The translations under genes and the position numbers were made by a program. A DNA stretch of 64,000 nucleotides from Perilla frutescens (taxonomy: Eukaryota; Streptophyta; Magnoliopsida; Lamiales; Lamiaceae), in assembly GCA_026008535.1 (NCBI GenBank), contig BRKX01000011.1:21584001-21648000 (forward strand), written 5' to 3'. The notes beneath the pieces are model-generated. The model was given only the letters and a program-made list of their open reading frames with translations. It did not search any database and was not told the origin of the DNA. Shown here one piece after another: positions 45,989 through 56,800 of the stretch. Numbering within the stretch: position 1 is the first letter of the stretch; each line of letters opens with the position of its first letter.

Positions 45989-48508
45989 ATGATGAAGAAA
46001 TTAGTGTGGTTAAGGCGGCGGCAGCAGTCTGAATCATTGAAAAACAACCCGAAGCGAACATCTACTCTTCTTCTTTTCATCATTTCGATCTTCACCATTT
46101 CTTTGCTGTACTTGTTTCTCTCCCACTCGATTCACCTTGTAAGTCTACTTTTATATTTTTATTTTTTCATTTTACAATCAAAAATCTGCATTCACCGGAT
46201 ATATATAAGCTTATATTAGACGGTCAACGCTTTTGATCGAGCCGGGTCAAGTGCTTCTATATATATATATATATATATAATTAAACAAATTTACCACAAA
46301 CTTGGAAATATAATTTTTTTTAAATACTTCTCAAATTAATTTTCTGGCTGAAAATGACTGCTTTCGTTATCTTTTTTGTTAAATATTCCAAGATATGAAC
46401 ATCATCGTCGTCGTCGTTTTGCAACCAATGAAACCAAACATTGATGATATTTGGCAATCGTTTTTTGTTATATATTAAAAAAAAAAAGGGTCTCATGCAT
46501 GTTAATTGTTATGACATGAAATGAAAACGAGCATAACACATATGAAATCTTAATGGCATTTTTGTGGATAAAAAAAGTAGTTGTTTAATTTATATTTGAA
46601 TATTGGTGGTGGTGCAGGGTAAATATTCAAGATATTATTCTCCTGTGAGTGTGGTTGAAAAAGCAGCATCAACAACAAGTCCTGATCTGAAGTGCATGGC
46701 ATGGAACCTGCAGACCAAAAAATGCCCAAAAAACCATAAAAGAATTAGGCAGACGACGCCGACTAGTTCTTGTGATCGGGAATGCCCCCAATATTTCAGA
46801 TGGATCCACCAAGACCTGCGCCACTGGAAAAACACCGGAATCACGGAGAAAATGGTGGCGGAAGCAGGGCGGAAGGCCACTTTCCGGTTGGCGATTCTCG
46901 ACGGAAAAATGTACGTCCAGAACTTCCGAGAGTCGTATCAGTCCCGCGCTTTGTTCACCTTGTGGGGGTTTGCGCAGCTCATGAGAAGGTACGTACGTAT
47001 TCTTTCATTCTTCAATCAAGTAAAAAAGATTTTTTGTTTCATCATATGATATCTGATGAGAGAGAAACAGGTATGGAGGAGAATTGCCGGATTTGGAGCT
47101 GATGTTCGAATGTGGTGACAGGCCAGTGATTCAAGCAGAGAAGTACAACGGGACGGGAGCGGGATGGGTCCCGCCCCCGCTCTTCAAGTACTGCTCTGAT
47201 AATCAGAGCTATGATATTGTCTTCCCAGATTGGACCTTTTGGGGCTGGTAATTATAAACTAACTAACTAACTAATAATGTTGTTTTCCATCTTGTCTTTC
47301 TTTTTGTTTTAATTTAATTAAGTAATTAAGTGGTGCAGGGCTGAGCTAAATATAAAGCCATGGAGCAGCATTCTCAAGGATATGAAACAATGCAATGAGA
47401 AGACGAAATGGGAGAACAGAGCTCCCTACGCCTACTGGAAGGGAAACCCGCGGGTTTCCCTTCCCAGGATCCACCTTCTCAAATGCAATCTCACTCATCA
47501 ATATGACTGGAACGTCCGCCTCTATTCTGTTGTATATATACTCCATCACAAACCACATCTCTCTCTCTCTCTCTCTCTCACTAGCTTAATAATATTATTC
47601 TGCAATTTTCACTTTCTTAACAAATATATATGTGTGTGTGTGTGGAGTTTGATTTAGGACTGGGAAGCAGAGTCGAAGAGAGGGTTCAAGCAGTCTAATC
47701 TTGCAGACCAGTGCACCCACAGGTTAGTGAAACATTCATAAACATATATACAGTCTTGTTTCTGATTCTTGCTTTGTATTTATGATTTTAAGGTACAAGA
47801 TTTATGTAGAAGGATGGGGATGGTCTGTGAGCGAGAAGTACATCTTAGCCTGCAACTCGCCCACATTGCTCATCCCGTCCCGTTGGCACGACTTTTACTC
47901 ACGAGGCTTGATCCCTCGACACCATTACTGGCCAGTTCGGAATACCCAAAAATGCAGTTCCTTGAAATTTGCTGTTGAATGGGGAAACAATCACACTTCT
48001 AAGGTATCATTCATCATCACCTTCTTAGCACAGTTGTTTCGACCTTTTTAAGGTTGGATGACATGAAAGTAGAACTAAAAAACTGTGAAGTCATGCAAAC
48101 AGGAGAAACAGAAACTCACTGGGAATTTCTCTGGTTAATTTTTAGGCAAAGGCGATTGGTGAAGCTGGGAGTCGCTTCGTCCATGAATCTTTAAAGATGG
48201 AATATGTTTATAGTTACATGTTCCATCTGCTAAATGAGTACTCGAAGCTCTTCAAGTACAAGCCTGAGATCCCTGCAAACGCCACAGAGCTTTGCTCGGA
48301 GATGATGGCGTGCCCTGCAGATGGGAACTGGAGGAAGTTCATGGAGGAATCCTTGGAGAAGTCCCCAAGCGATTCTCTTCCATGCAAGATGCCTCCACCC
48401 TTTGAACCTCAACAACTTGAGGCTTTTGCAGATGAGAAGATGGAGGCCTTCAAAGAGGTGGAGGCATGGGAAGATGAGTATTGGGGAAGAAAAGACCAGG
48501 ATAAATAA
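45989..48508 (+). CDS. GT90 O-glycosyltransferase-like protein B (CAP10/DUF821, POGLUT/rumi-like)
   Basis: Seven exons, 45989-46138, 46618-46988, 47071-47247, 47339-47531, 47658-47722, 47793-48003 and 48146-48508, give 509 residues. It aligns with gene A along its whole length: a membrane segment near residues 26-45, then CPQYFRWIHQDLRHW, FRLAILDGKMYVQNF, PDLELMFECGDRPV, FPDWTFWGW, PYAYWKGNP, CTHRYKIYVEGWGWSVSEKYI and FAVEWGNNHT. The four introns shared with A are at identical positions and phases. Two more, after MRR (46989-47070) and after HTSK (48004-48145), are absent from A. The C-terminus is RKDQDK, with no ER retrieval signal. Head-to-tail placement, shared introns and shared 5' CT runs show tandem duplication. 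The fourth donor (TCTGTT|GTATAT) is weaker than the others but keeps the frame. Confidence 0.92.
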
Positions 48509-48878
48509 TTAGCCAAACATAATTTCAATTAGACTAATGTTTCTTAATTCATGCTCTTTCCTGAGGAAGATATACAAGGGGGAAAACATCCCTCCAAAAT
48601 GATGATTTTTTTACTAGATTAAAACAAAAATAAACACATCAAAATGAAGCTCTTAGTAATGAATATCATCCTGTCAAAACATCTCCAAATATAACAGAAA
48701 TTATGAATTCAAAACAGTCGGCCAAAGCCAAGAAGATTAGGCTCAGTTGACATAACAAGTCCAAGAAATATAGAAGTACCAAAATTCAAAAAAAAAAAGA
48801 GAAAGAGAGAGAGAGAGAGATTAAGAAAGAATGAGATAATAAAAACAGAAGTAATGCTGTATTTTCAGCAAAGGAACT
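48509..48878. other. Convergent 3' regions of gene B and ADF
   Basis: No gene. This 370-bp gap lies between two convergent genes and includes a (GA)n-like run near 48799-48820. It probably holds both 3' UTRs. Confidence 0.5.
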
Positions 48879-50167
48879 TCAATAAGCTCTTTCTTTGAAG
48901 ATGTCCATGCTCATCTCACTTGCATCAGTCGCTTGCAACTCAACCTGAATGCCATCTAACTCTCTCTTGAATCGATCTTTTGAGCTCGCGTAAAGCATCT
49001 TGGTCCTCACCTTTGCAGTCTCTGGTGACCTGAAAATTTCAAGGAAAACCAAATTGCTTTGCACTTAATTTCACCCCTTTTTTTAGTGATACGCAAAAAA
49101 CAAGTTAAGTGTACATGATCTCACCAGGCAACGAAGAAAATCTTGCTCTTACGGCAGTTCTCATCTGTTGTGAAGTCATAGTCGAAAACAGCATATCGAC
49201 AATCATCAGAAGGCATGCTATTGCTGAAGTCAAGGTGGCTCTCTGCTTGACCCCCTACCTTCTCCACCACCACTTGCTGGAGCCCATCATCGAGTTTGAA
49301 TACAATGTACCTGTAGTTCCGTTTTGCCTTGAGCTCCAAAAACTTCAGTTTGCAGTCGTCGTGCACAGCAACTCCAGATGCAGAATTCGCCTGTTATAAT
49401 CAACACACCACAACCAATCATTAACATCACTTGTAACATACAACTGTTTTCTGATTATTATTATTATTATTTTCTTTTTTGCCCCAAAACCATGATTCGG
49501 TTTTCCTCCAACATCCTTAGAATCAGAAAAATGACAACTCGACTCGATTTATTCATACGATTGCAGCATTCTTCATCATGTTGGATGCCTTAATATAGTG
49601 CAAAAAGTTTAAATGGACAACACATTCAATATTGAAATTTCTTAACAATGGAACAAATAATTAACAGTTCACCTACATGAAAACGGCAGAAGTTTTTCCA
49701 TAGGATTGCAGCATTCTTGATCTTATTCGAGGTTTTAATTAGAATGCCGTATTATAATGCAACAAAATAAGATGGGCGCAATCCATAAACATACCTAATC
49801 TAAATGTAACTATCATCTTAAAATCATACTGCTAATAATGCCAAATTCAAGCAAAATAAACACACAACACACGCACATACATTATGCAGTAAGCAAGAGA
49901 TACAATTGCATTATTCACATTTGCAAATCTAAAAGAGAAAACAAGATATATGATTAATGTCACATTATATTGCCAGTAACAAAATCAAGAACGTCTTATC
50001 TATCTAAATGTGATCATAGCTAGAGATAAAGTTATCACCTTTTCATGCTGAAGAATGAATCAAATCAAATAATGCAAACACGTCAATGAGAAGAAATCCA
50101 CAGCATATACAATAAAAGAGAAACATAAATTTAGGGAATGGAGTTGAATGGGAGAATGACATACCAT
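48879..50167 (-). CDS. ADF: Actin-depolymerizing factor (ADF/cofilin)
   Basis: Three exons on the minus strand, 50167-50165 (ATG only), 49390-49125 and 49029-48879, encode 139 residues, the normal plant ADF length. The intron right after the start codon is typical of plant ADF genes. The protein runs MANSASGVAVHDDCKLKF, an ADF-homology domain with ECRYAVYDF-like DCRYAVFDYDFTT, then KSKIFFVAWSPETAKVRTKM, and the conserved actin-binding helix YASSKDRFKRELDGIQVELQ, ending SMDIFKERAY. ADFs sever and depolymerise actin filaments; the conserved Ser near the N-terminus is the usual phosphorylation site in the family (here Ser4 or Ser6). It is convergent with GT90 gene B. The subclass is not certain, but residues resemble ADF7/10-type pollen forms in part. 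Confidence 0.95.
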
Positions 50168-51289
50168 TTTGCTGTCAGTGAAAATCTGATGAGAGAAATT
50201 GCGAAAAAATGATTAGGATGAAAGGGAAAGAAGAAGAAAAAAGAATTTGGAGAAATGGATCCTTGAATTTTGGTAGGGAAACAAGTTGGAAATTTCAAAG
50301 GATGAGAGATTTTTCAGGGTGTTCGTTTATATAATTAAGCTAAACTCTAGGAACTAACCCTGCCGCAATTTCGGATAAATACGCTACCTCTTTATAAACT
50401 TCATTATATTTATAAATACTATACTGATACTTCTCTAAGAAAATACTACATAATTCTAACCTAATACTTACTGAAGAAATATTGTATATTAATTTCAACA
50501 TTTTTGGTCTCTTTATTTATTTATTTTTTTCGTCATAATATTTTTTTAGAGCTAGGATCAAGTGTTCTCTTTTAATTTGTGTTTTAATATCTTTTTTTAA
50601 TTATTTCATCAAAGTTTATTTAGTATTTTTTTAATAAATTGATTATGATAACAAAAAAAAGCTAGTTCACGAATTTATTAGTTCAATTAAATCATGAGGA
50701 TTTAATTATATTAAATATAGAAGTAGAATGATCTATTTAAATAAATAAAAAATATACAAAGATATTTCGAAACAAAATTAAAAAAAAAGTACTGAGACTT
50801 GAAAAATGTATTAAGGAAGTAAAAGAACTACAGAACAAAAATATTATATAGAGATCTATCGAAACAAAACATAAAAGTAGAGATCTTAACACACCAAATT
50901 AAGACCGAGTCATGTTTTGCCGCTTAACCGAAGCCACAATATTTAGGTACTAAAAGATGTTTATAGTTATAGAGCTGGTCAAATATTTGAGTTGGTCTTA
51001 CGTACACCAGTTGTATATAAGTTTTACATTAGATTAGATGGCAAAAAATTATTCCTTCCAATGCTGAAAAATATTATTTTTAATACTAAAAATATCACGT
51101 TTATTTTAATAAAAAAATATTGCTATTTAAAAAAAGTGGCATTTTTATAATTATTACTTCTAATATTAAAATGTATCGATTTGATATAAAACAGGTGTAC
51201 ACAAATCTTTGCCTATTTTCAAACATAATTGTGGTAGTTTCTTGAATATTAATTTTAGGTACATTAGAAGTAGGATATCCTTGTCCGGC
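50168..51289. other. Intergenic, upstream of ADF
   Basis: AT-rich with no gene seen. The first 150 bp should include the ADF 5' UTR and promoter. Confidence 0.5.
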
Positions 51290-51302
51290 CATGAAGAAAG
51301 TA

Positions 51303-51562
51303 ATTTTTTTTTTTTGAAGTAAAATGAATTTTATTACGTCAACATCTCCCTCAACCAGTGAGAATAATATGTACTCCACGTACATAAATTCAGGATAATC
51401 TGTACTCCACGTATATAAATCATCACACCATGGTCCAAATTGAGCCAGAGTGTGAGCAACATAATTGACTTCCCTATACATATGTCGAAAGCCAGTAATA
51501 TAACTACCACAATTATGTTTGAAAGCCAGTAATATAACTACCACAATCATGTACTCCACGTA
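51303..51562 (-). mobile_element. 5'-truncated LINE fragment (RNase H end, poly-A tail)
   Basis: On the minus strand a frame encodes FRHMYREVNYVAHTLAQFG, the RVT_3-type RNase H end found at the C-terminus of plant LINE proteins. An A-run follows (51303-51315 read as T on the plus strand). The piece is flanked by CATGAAGAAAGTAATTTT at 51290-51307 and 51563-51580, a target-site duplication of 14-18 bp whose last bases merge with the poly-A. Within the fragment, two short tandem duplications are seen: CTGTACTCCACGTA..., and GAAAGCCAGTAATATAACTA... near its 5' end. Confidence 0.82.
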
Positions 51563-51580
51563 CATGAAGAAAGTAATTTT

Positions 51581-52734
51581 GATATAATGAAGGTTGTGAT
51601 TGGCAGTTAGAGATAAATTAAAATTTAAAAGAGCGTGGTTTTGTTAGGCTAATTGTATAGGCGCGCGTGCTTAATGATGTTACAAAATATGGTATCATTT
51701 TCTAATTTCTATATATAGACAATAAACATTTGTGGCATGGCCCATAAGGGAAGAAGAAAACTGTTTAGTTCATGAACCAATTAATTCCTTAACCATTCAA
51801 ATATGTCGGAATATAAAATATGTAACTTTTTTATATTCAAATATTGATCCTTTATTGCCAAACTCCTTAGCCAAGCTAGCTATAAGTAACTCCGCTTTTA
51901 TTTCCTAGGTTCGCGTTTTGCCACATGATATTTTATCTCTCGTTCCTTCGGGAGAACGCTTTTAATTTTAATTCATTGCTACTTTCCTTAATATATATAT
52001 ATATATATATTGTTCTTTTATATTCCACTTTACAAATTACAATAGGAAGGTAGTTAAATAACTTTGTCATCTCCTGAAATTAAATTTACTTATATAATAA
52101 ATATATTATAATTTCAGGTAAATTACATTTGGAACCAGCTTTTTCAAGCCGAGTCATGCAGGATGTCCTATTTATAGGCACATCCTGGTGGCAGTTACAC
52201 ACTTGAAAGCACCATGCACTGCACCACTAAGTGCACGACCCGTCGACCCGCTTCATGATCCGATTGTTTCTGGACCGTAAAACTGCACCAGGCTCGGGCG
52301 GGCGTGTGTGTGCGTGTGTGGGCTCATGACTCACATCCTTGTGCACTTAATTACTTCACTTAAATGTTAATACACTTAAATATACTTTTTAACTTGATTA
52401 AGAAATCAATGTAGGATTATTTAATGTGTCTTAAACACATTATCCCACACACCATAAATGCTCAATCGTGTGATCAACTTCAACCATTTATTTCTCACTC
52501 ACCGAAAATCGGATTTGAGCAAATAAAAATACTACGATTATCTACTCACTACATAGAACAATCGTACGGTATTTAATTCCTCCAAAATTAAATATCCCGG
52601 TCACGAAAAATCGGGTAAAATGAGTCAAAACTCAATTTAATAAATCCTATTTTCCAACAATATTTACCCTATAACTTCGGAAAAAAAGCGCGGAGATTTT
52701 GCTCAGGACTTCTATGTATCTTTTAAATTTGACT
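51581..52734. other. Intergenic, probably with an old LTR-like fragment
   Basis: No gene. From about 52134 to 52734 the sequence is less AT-rich and has the look of a retroelement LTR (for example CGGTCACGAAAAATCGGGTA), but no partner copy lies in the window. The copia element is inserted at its right edge. Confidence 0.35.
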
Positions 52735-52739
52735 CGAGC
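52735..52739. other. Target-site duplication of copia element (left)
   Basis: CGAGC, identical to 59822-59826. Confidence 0.9.
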
Positions 52740-53480
52740 TGTTGGGTATCTGGCCCGGCTAGGGTTCACCGCTTGGTTTCCGGCCTCGGCGGTCTACCAC
52801 ACTTGCTGCTCAAGCAGCTTTGGTACTTAGAGCTCAGATTCAGCCTTCAATGGAGTAGCCTCAGACACTAGATCGAATAGATCTAGGGCTTCTTCTTCAC
52901 AGGCTTACTAAGTCAAGCGAGTATCTGTAAGAATAGGAACAAGCACTCGAGTTAGTCAGAGTAAAGATGTGAGATAAACTCACACAGAAGCATACAGAGT
53001 ATATATATATATATATATATGTAAAATAGAGAGAGATTTGAGAAGAAAGATGTGCCCAAAGGCACTGGTAGGCTCAGGTTCTTCCTCAGGCGACGGTGGA
53101 GACACTTCCGGTGACAGGAAAGACCCTAGACCACAAGGGGAGGTGGGCTATGGCCTGAAGCACTCACAGACCCCTTAGCTATCAGAATATACTCAACAAC
53201 CCCTCAACTCACGGCCAAATCAGGAGTCCACAGACAGAACTCTGGCCAACAACTTAGAGAGAAAGAAGCTAGTAGGGCAAAGAGAGAATGGTGTGAGGCT
53301 TGCTTTGGGAGGTGAAGAGGCGCGGCCATTTGTAGAGAGAGAGGGGGAGATAGAAATGGAATATTAGGGTTAGGGATTAGTATATAAGGTAGATTAGGTT
53401 ACCGGGTGGGCTTAAGCAGCTGGGCCGAGTGAGATAAGTGGGCCAAGATAGAAAAGCCCAAATGGGCCAAACACCCCACA
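52740..53480 (-). repeat. 3' LTR of copia element
   Basis: 741 bp, matching 59066-59821. The sequence on its inner side (53481-53496, complement GGACCAAAGGTGGATA) is the likely purine-rich priming tract. Confidence 0.95.
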
Positions 53481-53824
53481 TATCCACCTTTGGTCCATTT
53501 GGTCTTTATATCTCCATGGAAGTGCCTGCCACAAGACAAATAGAGGTTATCATCACAGCCTTATTTTTACTCATTACTTATCTATTGCAAGATAAGATCA
53601 GAGAGGGAGAGAGATAATCCTATGCGCATTATTCTCAGTCTCACACAACTTGAGACCAACCCCAAGTACACTGACTCCAGTCAAAATTTGACTTTCCCAG
53701 TCCAGAATACTTATTTATCCAGGTACCCAGAAGAGATGGAGAGGAAGGAGAGAGAGAGAGAGCCCCTTATTGGGTAGATCAGAATTCCCCAAATGTGGTC
53801 AGGGGATCCACCATTTTCAGGTCT

Positions 53825-56800
53825 TCAAGTCACCATGTTTAAAGCCTTTTTACAGGCTTCTAATTTTGCCACAGGTAGGATTTTAGTTCCCATGTCTGAG
53901 GGATTGTATTCAGATGGGATTTTATCCAAGAGAATTTCTCCTTTTTCCACAACATCTCGGATGAAGTGGAACCTCACATCAATATGTTTTGTCCTGTCAT
54001 GGAAAATAGGATTTTTGCACAGCTGAATAGCAGACTGGCTGTCAGAGTACAAGCAAGGTATATCATTAATGTATTTAATCTCAGATAGGACACCCTTTAG
54101 CCAAATGGCTTCTTTTACAGCCTCAGTTGCAGCAATATATTCAGATTCAGTAGAAGACAAGGCAACAATGTTCTGCAATTGTGATTTCCAGCTAATACAA
54201 GCATCACATAAGGTAAAAGCATATGAGGTTGTGGATTTTCTTTGATCTCTATCATTTGCATAATTAGAGTCAACATATCCCACACATTGGACACCCTCTG
54301 AGGATTTAGAAAACAATAGGCCATGGGACATAGTATATTTCAAATATCTTAGCAGCCATTTTAAAGCTTCCCAATGAGGCATTCCAGGATTTGCCATAAA
54401 TCTACTCAAGCAAGACACAGCATAAGCAATATCAGGCCTTGTGCTAATCATTAAATACATCACAGATCCAATAGCATTAGCATAAGGGACAGATTTCATT
54501 TCTTTTATTTCAGAGTCAGATTTGGGACATTGATCTTTACTTAGGATAAAATGGGAGGCAAGAGGCACAGACACAGCTTTATTGCTTTCCATATTAAATT
54601 TTTTCAAGACTTGTTCAGTGTAAGCATTTTGATGCAATTTAAGAGTGCAATTTGCTCTATCTCTTTCTATGTTCATGCCAAGGATTTTCTTTGCATCACC
54701 AAGATCCTTCATATCAAAATTAGCACACAAGCAAGATTGGATATGCTTCACAGTATTCAAACAAGGACTAATCAGAAGCATGTCATCAACATAAAGAAGA
54801 AGGAACACAGGCACTCCAGATTTCATGTAGTATAAGCAATGGTCAAATTTACTCCTAATGAAGTTCAAGCTTTGCATGCATTTGTCAAATTTGATGTTCC
54901 ATTGTCTTGGGGATTGCTTTAAACCATACAAAGATTTTTTCAATAAGCATACATGGTTAGGATGTTCTTTATCAATGTAGCCTTCAGGTTGATGCATATA
55001 TATATTGTTTTCAAGCTCACCATGCAAAAAGGCAGTTGTAACATCCATTTGTTTCAATTCCCAATCAAAATGAGCAGTTAAAGCAAGCATTATTCTCACA
55101 ATTGTAAATTTAACCACAAGAGCAAAGATCTCATTATAATCAATTCCTTCTTTTTGTGTGAATCCTTTAGCTACAAGCCTTGCTTTGTATCTAACATTAT
55201 TTATTTCTTGTTTGATTTTAAAGAGCCACTTGCATTCAACAACAGAGCATGATTCAGGTCTTTCAACTAATATCCAAGTATTGTTATCATGCAAGGACTT
55301 CATTTCAGAGTTCATGGCAGTGATCCATTTCTCAGAATCTACAGAATTGATAGCTTCCTTGTAAGAATTAGGCTCAATTTGATCCACATTACTGAATACA
55401 TTGAAAGCATACATAGACAAATTGTAATCATCATACTTGGCAGGCACATTAACATTTCTTCTAGGTCTATCCCTAGCAAGTTGATAATTACTCAAGTCAT
55501 TCATGTTAGGCCCAGGTTCAGTAGTAGATTCAGATTCATTTGAATTGGTTTCAGGAGTAGATTCAGATTCATTTGAATTGGTTTCAAGATCAGAAACAAC
55601 CATATTATCACTGTCATTATTTGAGGCTGAGTCATCAGGATTAATCTCATCAATTAAAGCATCATTATCAACAGGTTCAGGTACAGAGGGGGAGGGATCA
55701 TCCACCTTATTGTCATTATCAAGGGAAAACAAGTTGTCATCAAAAGCTTTATTCATGATTTGCAAATTTTCCACATGTTCAGATGCAACAGAGGGTTCCT
55801 TTTCAGGTATGCAAGGAAAATCAAGCTCATTAAACATCACATCTCTGCTTATGCAGGTTTTAAAACCAGGAACACTCTTATCCCATAATCTGTAACCTTT
55901 AATACCCTCAGGATAACCAAGGAAGACACATTTTCTTGCTCTGGGGTCAAGTTTACTTAGTTTTTGATGCACATAAGCAGCACAACCAAAAATTCTCAGA
56001 TTATTCAAGCAAATAGGTTTGTTATGAAACACAGATTCAGGAAGTTTACCATGAAGAGGGACAGATGGGGATCTATTAATCAAATAGCATGCAGTCATTA
56101 AAGCTTCACCCCAAAAAGGTTTTTCAAGACCAGAGGCAATTAACAAGCTTCTAACTTTATCAAGCAAAGTCCTATTCATTCTTTCAGCTATTCCATTTTG
56201 CTGTGGAGTATATGGGACAGTCTTATGTCTTTTGATTCCTCTAATGGAGCACCAATGATCCATGGCTTGATTACAGAATTCCAGACCATTATCAGTTCTA
56301 AGACATTTTATACTCTTGTTAGTTTGAGTTTGAATTTCTGTAGCCCATTTAGAGAACTTAGTAAACACATCAGATTTGTTTTTCATTAAGAATGCCCAAG
56401 TTTTTCTGGAAAAATCATCAATTACAGATAAGAAGAACACATATCCACCATGAGTTGGATTCCTTGCAGGACCCCATACATCAGCATGCAGGTATTCAAG
56501 TATTTCAGAGCTAACAAGCTTTCTTGGGTAAGGGATGGTAGCAGGCAGAGACATTTTATGATGTTTACCAAGTACACAAGGTTCACAGAAGGTTATATTA
56601 GATATTTTATCATTTCCAAAAGCACCAGCTTTACTCAGAATTTCCAAACCTTTATTACTCATGTGCCCTAACCTAGCATGCCAAAGAGATGTTTTATCAT
56701 GTTGAACCACATTAGCAATAGGCAGGGGAACAGATTCAGCAGTCACAGCATATAGATCACCTTTTCTTGGAGCATTAAAGTATAGCATTGAATCCTTTTC

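Noticed and set aside
43214..48508. ER-retrieval signal (KDEL) on the GT90 proteins
   Set aside because: The C-termini are YWAKQP and RKDQDK; neither is a retrieval signal.
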